From: Amylostereum areolatum | Taxonomy: Eukaryota > Basidiomycota > Agaricomycetes > Russulales > Stereaceae | Assembly: GCA_012932865.1 (NCBI GenBank) | Contig: SAXG01000038.1 | Coordinates: 62,001 to 126,000, forward strand | Direction: 5' to 3' | DNA: 64,000 bases | Shown: one piece after another, positions 50,550-61,100 of the stretch | Layout: the number at the start of each line of letters is the position of its first letter | Position numbering within the stretch: position 1 is the stretch's first letter | The notes under the pieces: generated by a model | The model's database searches: none | Seen by the model: the letters and a program-made list of their open reading frames with translations, nothing else | What the model was told of the DNA's origin: nothing | Made by a program: the position numbers and the translations under genes

Positions 50550-51914
50550 ATGGCCCCTCCGCACGCGTCTCAGGATACGAGGCAATGGTTCGGCCTTTTC
50601 GAGGCGCAACGCCTGGACGTCTCCGACAGCGGCGCCCCCTGCACCCCCCTGCACCCTCTCCCCCCACCCGTGTTGACCGACGCGGAGTACTGGGACATCG
50701 CCATCCAGGCCGCGGTCGCGGGAGGCAACCCGGCGCCACCGTCGGACGACGAAGACGAGTACTCGGACGAGATCCTCGATTCGGACACCGAAGACGCGGT
50801 GTCGACGTACACGAACGCGGGGGAGACAGCCTCGTTCGCATCGTTCGAGGACGAGGGCGACGGTGAAGAGGCGCAGCTGCACTTTTTCGACGCGGTTTAC
50901 CCCGACGGCGGCCTGTTGGACGCCGACATCGATTACCCGCCCGACGCGCCCGCCACACCGCCCTTGCCCGCCACACCTCCCGCCACACCCCTCCCCGCCC
51001 TCCTCCCCTCCCCGCCACACACGCCCGCTCCCATCCACATCGCCACGCCGATCGTCATCTACCTCCCGCCCCTTCCCTTCCCCTTCTTCTCCGTCCCCGC
51101 CCCCCTCTCGGACCCCGATCCCGATCCCGACCCCATGCAAGCCTTTTCCGACGCCTTTGGCCTCCACTTCCCCGAACTCGACCCCCTCCTCTCCGACTTG
51201 CCCCCCATCCCAACCTACCCTTCCTCCCTGCCCGCCACCGACGTCGCGCAGAACCCCAACGACGCGCCCCAGCCGCACCCCGACTCCGACCCCGACTCCT
51301 CTCTCTACGACTCCACCCCCCTCCCCCTACGCCTCCTCGAATCCGACCACCGCCGCCACCGCCACGCCGCCCGCGCCGCGCGTCGCGCGCGCCTCAGCCC
51401 TCTCTCCCGCCCCTCTTCCTCTTCTCCCGCTACCGCGCGCACGACCTGCGGAAACCTGCGCCAGATCGCGGCGTGGCTCGCGCGGGAGTGCGTCGACGCC
51501 CTCGTGTCCGTCTCCGCGCTCGCGGACGGCGAAGGAGGATGCGGGGGGGAGGGCGAGCGGCGGCGGCGGATGCCGGGCACGTTTCCCGGGGCGGGCGCGC
51601 TTGGGGAGGCGGCGGCGGAGACGGCGCGCGCGTCGTCGTCGAAGGGCAAAGAACGTGCGCGCGAGACGGGCGTGGAGGAGCAGCAGCAGGCGTCGTCGAG
51701 CCCAAGTTGGCCGCTCGCGCCGGGCGTACCGCCCGCTTTCCTGTCCTCCGCCGTGTCGCGGGGGACCAAACGCATGCGCGACGCGTACGACGCCGAACCC
51801 GATCAGGAGGGCGCGCAGGGGCAGGACGACGCGTCGGCGCCGTCGGGCGCGTCGACGTCCCAGTCGATCCACAGGCCTGCGAAGGTGCGCAGGATGTACG
51901 GCGCGTTGAAATGA
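50550..51914 (+). CDS. Disordered acidic/Pro-rich protein of unknown function
   Basis: Single uninterrupted frame of 454 residues from ATG 50550, an oddity in an intron-rich window. N-terminus SQDTRQWFGLFEAQRLDV, then acidic blocks (DDEDEYSDEILDSDTEDA), Pro/Ala-rich repeats (PPATPLPALLP), a DPDPDPDP run near 51113, a basic block (RRHRHAARAARRARLS) and a short possibly folded part TTCGNLRQIAAWLARECVDA, ending in AKVRRMYGALK, which may be a nuclear localisation signal. No domain recognised. The strong codon bias toward C/G third positions supports real coding, since other frames are also open by composition. Confidence 0.55.
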   Translation: MAPPHASQDTRQWFGLFEAQRLDVSDSGAPCTPLHPLPPPVLTDAEYWDIAIQAAVAGGNPAPPSDDEDEYSDEILDSDTEDAVSTYTNAGETASFASFEDEGDGEEAQLHFFDAVYPDGGLLDADIDYPPDAPATPPLPATPPATPLPALLPSPPHTPAPIHIATPIVIYLPPLPFPFFSVPAPLSDPDPDPDPMQAFSDAFGLHFPELDPLLSDLPPIPTYPSSLPATDVAQNPNDAPQPHPDSDPDSSLYDSTPLPLRLLESDHRRHRHAARAARRARLSPLSRPSSSSPATARTTCGNLRQIAAWLARECVDALVSVSALADGEGGCGGEGERRRRMPGTFPGAGALGEAAAETARASSSKGKERARETGVEEQQQASSSPSWPLAPGVPPAFLSSAVSRGTKRMRDAYDAEPDQEGAQGQDDASAPSGASTSQSIHRPAKVRRMYGALK

Positions 51915-52626
51915 ACGGGGCGACGGCGCGCTAGGTTGGGCTTGGCCCGCTTGTGACTACTCCGGAGGAAGGGTCGTTTTTCGTATCGTTATCTGGTTAT
52001 CATTATTTCGACATGAAGAGAGGTGCTCGAGCGTTCGGGCACGCACTCAGGACTTTTCAGGCCGTCGAGTTTAGGGTTGGAGTACATATCGTTTTCGGTA
52101 CTTAGCATTTTGTGTTTATTTATGCAGCTTGCAGTCTTGCACACGACCGAGGCAACGCTGAAATCGCCAATAGCAAGCTTCAGATGTAGCATGATTAGAG
52201 GCATCATCGATCAAAAGCAACGTCCTACATTACATACTCGTGGGTCGTGAATGTCGTGATAAGAAAAGCCTAGAAGTACATATTGCCAATGGAGGGGGGT
52301 GGTAGCCATGAGGGGAGGGGGCAAAAACACACGCGAAACAACACACGGATGGGAGAGAAAAACACTATGGAGTACAGATTTACCTTTCGCAAGCCGACTG
52401 CGGATACGTTACCGATCGAGGGGGAGTTATGTGGTGAAGCAGGTGGGGAGAGAGGACGTCAATAAGTAGAAGAGGAAGAAGAGGGAACGGAGGGGATGAT
52501 GCAGTCGAAGACACGAAACGCATGATGAAGCATAGGAGGAGCACGGAACATGGAAGCAGCGTACGCACAGCTCTCGCCGCCGCAGCGTCCAACGCCCGCC
52601 CCAAACACCGACGCGAACAACGAGCG
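51915..52626. other. Intergenic between convergent genes
   Basis: 3' flanks of both genes; AT-richer patches near 51980 and 52230. No gene. Confidence 0.45.
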
Positions 52627-54620
52627 TCATACCCACGCCGACTGGTGCCACCACTGCTTCTCGGAGCCCCGCACGCGCCACTCGACGATCCCCGCCGTCG
52701 ACGCGACGTACACGTGCGTGCCCCGCGGGTCGAAGCACGTCCCGGCGAGGTCCAGATGCGGCGGCGTCGCCATCGTGAGCGGGCCCTCCGCCGCCCGCGT
52801 CGGCGCCGCCGTCTGGCGGCGCCAGGGCGAGGGCACGGGCGAGGGCGCGCGCGTGACGACGCAGTCGGATTCGAGCTCGTCGACGTCCATCGTCTCCGCG
52901 GCGGCGGCGGCGGCGGCGGCGTCCTCGTCCCGCTCGTCCGCCCGCGCGGCGTACCGCCCCAGCGTGCGACGGACGCGTTCCTGCGGCCCGGACGGGGCCT
53001 CGTCGTCGGGATCGAGGGGCGCGCTGCGCGGGCGGGCGCGGCGGAGGTGGCTCGCGCGTGCTTGGGAGAGGGGGCGGTCGCGGGCGGCGGCGGCGGCGGC
53101 GGCGGCGCGGAGCTGGGATAAGGGGGCGGGGCGCGGGAGCTGGGAGGTCCAGATCTCGGAGGGGGAGCTAGTGAGGGACGGAGATGCGGTGGGGGGAGGC
53201 AGGGCCGGCGACGTCGGCGTCGAAGTGGGAGAAGCCCGATCGGCGACGAGACACGGCACGCGGACGATCTCTTCTCGCTCGAACGTGGTGGCGTCGATGA
53301 CGTGCAGGAGCGACGTGTGCTGTGCATATGTGGAAGAAAAAAAAGTCAGTGGTCGAGCGGACGGGCGGAGGGCGGAGGGCCTCGACACACCTCGGTAAAT
53401 GTCATGATCTCCCGTCCGCCGTGCCCCGCTGGACTGAACTTGACGTTCCGCACGCCCCAGCCTGGCGCGATGTTCCCCGGCCTTGTCCAGTCCCACGAGT
53501 CCTCGTACCAGTCGGTATGTCGGCCGGCAGGCGCGCGCGCGCGGTCTGTCTGGAAGACCTTGAGCGGTTTCGTGCTGCGGACGTCCCAGACGGCGACCAT
53601 GCCCTCCTGAGAGGCCACGGCGAACTTGGTGCCGCAGGAGGAGAAGGCGGTGGAAAAGGAGGCGGGGACGGCGTTGGAGTAGGACGGGGCGCAGAATTGG
53701 TCGAAAGGGGGGAGCGTGAGCTTGTCCAGGCAGGTGAAGGTGATGCGCGCGCCGCCGGTGAGGGCGTGCAGGTAGATGTGGGGAGAATCGCCGACCGATA
53801 GCAGAGTTCGACCGTCGGGGGAGATGGATGCTGCGAATAAAACCACTGAGTTCGAGATAGGAGGACGGCGAGACGACGGAACACGCACAGTGGTTCACGG
53901 GGACGTCCAGCCGCAACATCCCCACTTCCGAGATCCGCTTCGGAGGCCCGTCGACGCCCTTGGATCCCCGGACGTTCACATCGAAGAATTTGATGGTACA
54001 GTCGTTGTTGCTGACCGCGACGCGCGGCTCGGCGCTACTTTCGTGAGAGCGGGTGAGGCTGAGGGAAGACAGAAGGACCGAGTTGTTGATGGAGCCGGAG
54101 AGCATGCCGTCGTATTGCCAGAGCCTGCGCGTGCGGGCACGGTCGTCGGAGCGTGGGGGGATGCCGTCGGACAGGTCGCGACGCGTGGGGGCGCCACGTC
54201 TGGTGTGGATGGAGAGGTGGAGCTCCGCGTCCTGGCCGCCCGCCGCGAGTAATCGTTCATTGGAGTCGGGAATTTGGAGGGAAGCGATGGTATTGGGGGT
54301 GAAGCCGAGGGTGACGAGGGGTGTTTCGTCCTGCGAGAACGAGAGATGGGTCAGCACACGAGCACGATGGAGATGTCAATAACACGCACGGCGGTGGGAT
54401 CAAGGAGGTCCCTCTCCATGATGGAGAGATCGTGGACATAGTTGACGACCCCTCTCTCCTCTGGACAGATGACCAAGTCTCTGAGCTGTCTGTGTGTATC
54501 GGATGAGGGCGTGTGGCAGCGCGCAGGGGGGGGGACGACGACGTACATGTGACCGACGGTGACCGGCTGACGAACGATGCTCGTCGGCTCGGACGAGAGC
54601 AGGCTTCCAGCGACGGTCAT
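52627..54620 (-). CDS. DUF2415/WD40-repeat protein
   Basis: Minus-strand gene from ATG 54620 (MTVAGSLLSSEPTSIVRQP) to TGA 52627-52629. After splicing it reads GHIQLRDLVICPEERGVVNY, then WD-like units (TPNTIASLQIPDSNERLLAA; CTIKFFDVN; SISPDGRTLLSVGDSPHIYL; FSSCGTKFAVASQEGMVAVWD) and the DUF2415 block WGVRNVKFSPAG..IMTFTEHTSLLHVID. A long disordered part follows, including two poly-Ala runs coded by GCG/GCC repeats (52898-52920 and near 53090), an acidic DELESD patch, and a final FDPRGTHVYVASTAGIVEWR blade. It probably acts as a beta-propeller scaffold; the partner is unknown. Exon borders in the middle are partly inferred. Confidence 0.8.
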
Positions 54621-56378
54621 TGGAGAATAGCAGACTCTGCGGGCTCGGTGGGCGGTGTGACGGGATCAAGAGCGGTTGGGGGAATGGGACATAGAGAGGG
54701 GGGAAGCTATATGGAACACAGGCCTGTGCGACCGACTTCCACGGTCCGGTGCTCCTAATGCTAACGCCCGGCTGGCAATCTCGCAAACGGAGGAAGACAA
54801 AAAGACGACGAGGTTCCAGGCGGAGGGTTCAGCTTTCGGGAGTCGGAGACGTGGACGTCGGACAAGGTGGAGGATTTCAACCGGCAAAAAGGGCTTGTTG
54901 TATTCTGATTATCTAGCACTTTTTGTCGCCAATTTCCGGCCCATGGTTTCTGCGCACACGCAGCCGCCTCAAGAGACTCGTGATCCCCCAGCTCAATTGC
55001 ATCCTGCTGCCGTGTACACTTTTCGAGGCAGACAAGCTTTTGACGGGAGCGTCTGCTGATCCATTCAAATGTACAGTTTCATGATCCGGAGTACTGTACT
55101 ATACAGAAATGTCCGACCCCGAGACATTGCGGGGGGACGGCGTTTCGCATCTAAGGCCTTGCGTATACCGAAAACGCCTTGCACTGCTTGGTGAGAAATT
55201 CATTGGGAGACGACGTGTGGGGCATGACACTGACGGGAATCAAAGACAGAGTTAAGTTCGAGTATTATTCCACCGTACCGGAGGTAGAATTTGAGCGTCG
55301 CCCGACAATTGAATGACCGTGGGTTGGCAAGTCGGTCGTCCGCCTGCCAGATAGCTGACGGAAAAGAAAAACAGTCGACTGGATATATACAGGAGATGAG
55401 TAAGTGGCCGATACTGGGTGACCATTTCCCCACTGAACGAGCAAGATTACCTCGGGCGCCACCAAGTGCCATGATGATGCTGTGTGGGGAATGCATGCCC
55501 ATGGCGTCATGCGAATCAAGAAGAGGAATCGGTCCGATAAAACATGTGCGAGTGAGAGTCGGAGAAAACTATGCGCGTACATTCGATGGAACATGATCCA
55601 GAATGTAAGTGAGAGAGGTCAGCGGAAGAGGGAGTCCTTGGTGCCTGTGTGGGTGGGAGTCCACATTGGCGTCCGGAGGCTGGGTCCAATGGAGTGTGTG
55701 AGCCGAAGGTAACATTACCTGGACCACTTACACATCTCCGCGGAGGATAATATCCCTGGGAACGTTGAGGAAATCGCTAGAGATTCATGGAGCGTTTATG
55801 CAAAACGGCGAGACCGACGAAGCTGGAAAGACATAGCACCAAATTACTCAGTGATTGTTCCACATTCAGTACTTACTATACCATTAACAACAAGAAACCA
55901 TGTTGCCCGCGCACATATTCTAGCGATGCTGGCAGCAGCTAGCCGGGGTGCACTATTACTAGGACTTAGAATTGACTTAGAAGGTTAGCGTTGGATGCAT
56001 TGTGTGTATGATATACGCACCATATTATTTAATTTACATAAACCCTTCAGATTCCATGAGATCTGTCCAAGCCAATCGAAATTTTGAGGAGTTGGATGGT
56101 GGAGGTCAAGTGTGAACGTGAACGACGATGAGTCGGATGACGCGTCGCGAATTTCCCGGCGTCCGGGGCGCGTCGAGTCACGATCACATGATGGTTGTCA
56201 CAATGGTCACCGAGAAAGGGTTCGTCACGTCCTGTTGCTTTCTCCCGTCGTCCGACGTCGTCCCCTTCGCCCAGCTCGCCTTTCCCGGTCTCCCTTTGCT
56301 CAATTTCCTCGCGAGTACGAGGGAAATCCTCCCACAGATATCGACAATTTTTATCCCAATATCTCTTCACGACCGGCC
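54621..56378. other. Long intergenic, divergent promoters
   Basis: Upstream regions of two outward genes. Short frames only, the longest a 109-residue minus frame at 55265-55594 without recognisable features. AT-rich patch near 55960-56050. Confidence 0.45.
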
Positions 56379-58275
56379 ATGACACGCCCACGCGACAGTC
56401 TGCTCTCCATGTTCGATCCTCTCGCGACGGGTGCCGAAGTTCGCGACGTCTCTTCGCCCGAGCCGAGCTCCTCTGACAAGGAAAATAGCCAGCCAGCGCG
56501 CCGCTCGAGCTTAGGGGACAGCCCCATCACCCTCACCAAATTCTTCAACCGGACGTACACTCGCCACAAGACCCTCCCCGCACCGCTGCCGAAGGGCAAC
56601 CTCATCGACTTTGACATCTCCATGGACGAGGACACGGACGCGGACACGGACGGGATGGCGAGCGCGGACGAGGACATGGAGAACGAGAACTCGGAGAACG
56701 TGAGGCCGTCCTCGTCCGCCACAGCCCCGATCACCCCTCGGCGACGCGTGTTGGCCGATATCGCGCTGGACGACGAGCACACCCCTGTGGCTCTCAAGAA
56801 CCCGCCGCCCGCCTTCGTACTTTCCAAGACCCCTATGTCATCCGTCAGGCCCACGGCTGCGCCCGCCTGCTCTCCGCTCGCATCGGTCATCAACTCCATC
56901 AACGGCATCCCCTCCTCCCCCCCTCCCTCCCCTCCTCTCATTTCCATTCTCCCCCCTCCACCGGGATCTCCATCGCCCAAACGTCGCCAGACGAGCACGA
57001 GTCTTTGCGCTCGCCCCGTCTCCGTCGACCTGCAGAGCTCGTTCAGCATGCACCTCCGGGAGACGTCATTCGACCTGCTGAACGACAAGATCTCGTTCCT
57101 CGGGATTGAGGGGTCCATGGAGGACATCGACATGGAGATGAAGCCGGACAGCGTCCCAGCCATGACTCCTCGTTTGGGTCCGGCAAGGTCCGGCAAGCGA
57201 AGGAGCTTCGGTTACGAGAGCGACAAGGGCGGTCTCGCGGACGTGGAGAGCGACTGCGATGTCGACATGGAGGATTCGTTGGTGGAAAGGCTGCGAGACG
57301 TCCGCCTTGGAGAGGACAACGAAATGCAAGACGAGGCCACGCCAGAGCCAGAGCCGGAGATGCCACCGCCGATGACGCCTGCCTGCGGTCGTTCTCGCGC
57401 GCCTTCCGACCCTGGTATTCGCTTTCGTTTGATACGAATAAACCACTCGAACTAACTTGGCTCTCCTAGCCCCTCCGGCGCCCCAGAAGACGTCCTTGTT
57501 CACGAGGCAGGCGGCTACCCATTCCAGCGCGGCGGACGCGAACGCTCGCCACCGAGGACGGGCTTCCCTCGCACCCATCTCGCACCCTCCTCCCATGAGT
57601 GGCTACTCTGCTCCCAGTGTCTCCGCCTTACGCGTCGTGAAGAAGACCAGCGGTCACGACCGCACAGACTCGAGCTCCACCTCAAGCAGCAACGGTTCGG
57701 CGGCTGCACCTTCCTCCAATACCTCCATCTCCACCACGGACTCTCAACCGCCGGTCCCCAAGGGCGCTCCTAGACCTTCTCCACTTCAACGCGCCAAGAC
57801 CACCATCGTTGGCGTCCAGCGTCCGCCTGTTGGCGCGAGCTTGGCGTCACGCCCCACCGCCCTTCCCCCGTCGCGACCGGTCCTCCGAGCTCCCACGAGT
57901 ACCGCCGCTCCCACAGTGGCACCCTTGTCGTCCCGCCCCACGTCCAGGATCTCCGCCTTGAAGACAGGTGCTACCAGCGGCACCCGCCCGGCGTCGGCCA
58001 CCTCAGGTTCGACTGCCTTGCGTCGCGCCTCGACGATCTCCGCCAGCTCCAGGCCTTCGATGTCGACGGCCAAGCCGTCCGGCTTGCGCCCACCATCCCG
58101 TTTCGGCGCCCCTGTACCTGCCGCCACGCCGTCCATGATGCCCCGCCCATCCATCTCCTCCAAGGCTCCCTTGACCTCCGCTAGCATCGGTGCCGCCGCC
58201 CCTGCCTCGAACACCAACACTTCCGACATCGCCCGCATTCTGCGAGGGCCCGCGGCCGCGCGCCGTCGGGCGTGA
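56379..58275 (+). CDS. Disordered Ser/Pro-rich protein of unknown function
   Basis: Two exons (56379-57414, 57470-58275) join in phase to 613 residues from ATG 56379 (MTRPRDSLLSMFDPLATGAE). Notable parts: SSDKENSQPARRSSLGDSPI, which holds a KEN-like motif, TLTKFFNRTYTRHKTLPAPL, an Asp/Thr run (DTDADTDG), LNDKISFLGIEGSMEDIDME, a Glu/Pro run, and a second half of Ser/Thr/Pro/Arg-rich low complexity ending IARILRGPAAARRRA. The KEN-like motif and many S/T-P sites suggest a cell-cycle-regulated substrate, but that is inference. An upstream in-frame extension exists but lacks typical coding bias. Confidence 0.6.
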
Positions 58276-59122
58276 GCATGTCCCTGTACGTTTTTGAATA
58301 ATCAGACTCCACAATGGAATGTATCGTCGTGGTTCGTGTACGCAACGCAGCACGCTCTTCTGTCCTTATAGGCCCGGTGTCATACCCATCCATCCTCGTA
58401 CATTCCCGCCGTTTCCGTCCCATGTCTGTTTTGCAAGCTTTCTTGTTTCCTTCGTCCGTCCTCTCCGCTCCTCACGCCACGATCCCACGCCTTGCTCGCC
58501 CTCGGCATGTATGCCCTGTTCCCCCCGTTTCTCGCTCTCGATTCATGACGCATGACCCCAGCCTCCCTCGCATATCTCTCGTTCGCCTCCCCATGTTTTT
58601 TGGATTATTCTTCCCTCGTCGTCATTCATTCATCGTATATCTTCTCCGCATCGCAACGCACGGCACTCATCTCGATTTTCGCATACATATTTACTATGGT
58701 TTTTTCGTACACGCCCAGCTGCACTGACATATGCCATCGCTTTCGCTTCTTCCCGCCTCTATGTCGGTATCGGGGTCGAAAAGCTCAAGCCCCCGCTATA
58801 TAAAGGACGGTGACCTCCGTCCTGACCGGCCTGACCACCGCAACCTCTACGACTGCATCGGAAGTGTGCGCCTCCGAGACTCCGAGTCGTGCCTGACATC
58901 ACGTGATACTGTGTTCTGCTGGGCGGCTCCCAACCTCTCCCAACGTGGACGACGCGCCCTCCGTTATATCGCAATCAGCGTCGCACAAATTCAGCTTCAA
59001 TATGGTGCTCTGTCAATATCCTCTCGAACTTGTGTCTGGCCAAACTCAGCTTTCCCCTGTGCCTCATAGCGTAAATCCAGACCAACTGGACGATACCAGT
59101 ATCGGTAGTTCTGGATCCAGCG
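58276..59122. other. Intergenic
   Basis: 3' flank of the disordered gene (pyrimidine-rich) and 5' flank of the next small gene. Tracks open in several frames are composition effects. Confidence 0.45.
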
Positions 59123-59682
59123 ATGCCAGCAGTAGTTCTGGACCCAGTGACGACACCTCTAAGTCTGAAGTCAGTCTCAGATGGGAGCTCGGAGTCCTCA
59201 GAGAGTTCGGCACAGGTGAGCACGACAATGGTTCCACGATCTCATCAATGTTCCGTGTAGGCGTATATTCGCAGGAGGTACAAGAAATACGCCCCTATCG
59301 CGGAGCTGCCAGTCAAGTACCAAAGGCCCCCCAAAGGACAGAAGAACCCCCGGTATCTATGCTTCGGCTTCTCTGTGTTTCTCAACGATCTTTGCGAGTA
59401 TGCACAGAAGAAGGGCAAGATCGTGTACAAGCCCAGCTCGCCAACAGAGATCGACTACGCCGAGACGATACAGCTTGGGCTGCTGTACTTGGACAGAGAA
59501 TAGGCTTAAGTTTCACGTACCTTCACAGGGCCCCGTACTGCCCCGAGGCGATCCTCAGCCTTTGCACAAACAAGAATGACGACGTCAGACAAATACCCAG
59601 GAAGCAAGCGTTGGATTTGGTGCAGAGCGAGCTCGGACTCGGGGAAAATGTTGACCCTAAGTGGTACTTTGCCCAAGTATGA
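59123..59682 (+). CDS. Small hypothetical protein, three exons
   Basis: Exons 59123-59215, 59261-59484 and 59529-59682 join in phase to 156 residues: a Ser-rich start, then AYIRRRYKKYAPIAELPVKY, QRPPKGQKNPRYLCFGFSVF, LNDLCEYAQKKGKIVYKP and, after a 44-base intron, APYCPEAILSLCTNKNDDVR to WYFAQV. All four splice sites are GT-AG. A longer unspliced plus frame (58903-59682) overlaps it in another reading frame for exons 1-2, but its product is less protein-like, so I prefer the spliced model. No family is recognised. Confidence 0.6.
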
Positions 59683-60121
59683 TCCCAAGCCCCAGGTTGA
59701 GGATGAATAACTGTGAGTCGCCATGTATTCACTTCGGTTCTCGCGCATTGACGGCGGACTTACTTTCTTTTCCATAGGTAGCTCTGGTATACATGTGGGT
59801 TTGCATGGATCTAAGCTTTTGTCAGGCCTCTTATTTATCGACATACTTCCTGTCCGTTGTTTTTGCCTTTGCGCACTCGGCGTACCAATTAGGATCAGTC
59901 ACACAGTGGTCCACGGGCAAAAGACCCACGTTTTCACTTTTCTGAGTTGCTTTTCTGAGCAGTTGGTTGAACACTCGAAACATGCACCATTACAACACAC
60001 CATAGTGCTAGTAATACATAATCCGGACGTCGCCACGCAGAACAGCTGCCAGCTGCAGGACAAACAACCAAGTACCAAAAATACCAGTTGTACGGCCAGC
60101 AGCAACACGGAAACCAGTATT
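59683..60121. other. Short intergenic between the small gene and the F-box gene end
   Basis: The minus strand here could extend the original F-box C-terminus through a gtgaggaag donor at about 60135, but this is unproven. Otherwise empty. Confidence 0.35.
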
Positions 60122-60293
60122 TTAAACCCCATCTTCCTCACCAGGCTCAAACAGATTCGTCCAACTCTTCGGGTCCAGCTTCCTATTTGGAGGCGCTTCA
60201 ACCAAAGACAAGTGGACGACCTCCCCAAACTCATCGCCTACCACTTCTTCTTCGGGCATAGCGAAGCCCGGTACGAACTGGGTCGGACGCTGC

Positions 60294-60301
60294 ATAGGCG
60301 C
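60294..60301. repeat. Left 8-bp target-site duplication
   Basis: ATAGGCGC, identical to 61093-61100, abutting the left end of the hAT-like element. Confidence 0.92.
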
Positions 60302-61092
60302 TAGTGTTGCCAAAGTTCGGTTCAGAACCGCGGTCCGAACCTGAACCGACAGAACCGAACCGACAGTTCGGTCCGGTTCTGGTTCTGGTTCTGGCTTTCA
60401 CCCGTCGGTTCAGGTTCAGGTTCGGGCCGGGGAAGAACCGACAGAACCGGCCCGAACCGTGTTCGGCTGTGCAAGGCTGCATGGCCCTCTCACCTCTCAC
60501 CCTCACCTCTCATCCTTCCCCGCCTCTCATCCCACTCCTGCTGAAGTACCCCACACCCTACAACACCACCTCTCCACCCTGGTTCCTTACCCTCCTCCAC
60601 AAGGCCAACCTCTGTATTCCTCTACACACACCCCTCCGACACTCTCTATGCAGCCTCGCTCAAGCCTCGCTCTCGACAGGTCCTTCATGCATGAGCCCAT
60701 CACTGTTGTGACGACGTCAAGTGACAGATGGCCATTGTCATTGATGGCACATTTGAGCCAAGCAGTCGCCATCCCCAGCACCCCCGCACTCCTTGCTCTT
60801 GACCCGCACTCTTCCTTATCACCCTACTGTCTCATCTTGCTACTGTCTTGCTACCCGTTGTCATGTTTCCCCAGGCTGTATGTACTACATCTACTGGTAC
60901 TACTAGTAACCACAGAATGCTAAGTGTTCTAAAGCAAAAATTGGGGTTTGAACCGAGTCCGAACCGAGTTCGAACCTGAACCGAGGTTCAGTTCAGGTTC
61001 AGGTTCAGGTTCACCCCCAGAGGTGTTGGTTCAGGTTCAGGCTCGGGCAAGATGGGTCCCGAACTGAACTGAACTGAACTTCGGCAACACTA
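60302..61092. mobile_element. Non-autonomous hAT-like element (MITE-type), 791 bp
   Basis: Flanked by a perfect 8-bp duplication, ATAGGCGC, at 60294-60301 and 61093-61100. The ends are inverted repeats: the left begins TAGTGTTGCCAAAGTTC and the right, read in reverse complement, TAGTGTTGCCGAAGTTC; 22 of the first 24 bases match. The interior near both ends is packed with GGTTCAGGTTC/GAACCTGAACC words, a subterminal repeat pattern. No transposase frame is present. An 8-bp target duplication with YAGTG-type ends is the signature of hAT elements. Confidence 0.92.
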
Positions 61093-61100
61093 ATAGGCGC
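61093..61100. repeat. Right 8-bp target-site duplication
   Basis: ATAGGCGC, identical to 60294-60301, abutting the right end of the hAT-like element. Confidence 0.92.

Noticed and set aside
50863..51909. 348-codon plus frame inside the 50550-51914 gene
   Set aside because: Same region in another frame; sequence is almost only Pro, Ser, Thr and Arg. Shadow of the preferred frame.
54621..56378. Search for a gene in the 1.7-kb gap before the disordered gene
   Set aside because: Only short frames without coding bias or domains were found on either strand.
59899..60234. Minus frame with hydrophobic start and many Cys, resembling a small secreted cysteine-rich protein
   Set aside because: It overlaps, in another frame, the original C-terminal F-box coding sequence; the hydrophobic stretch falls where an intron with a gtgagg donor is possible.
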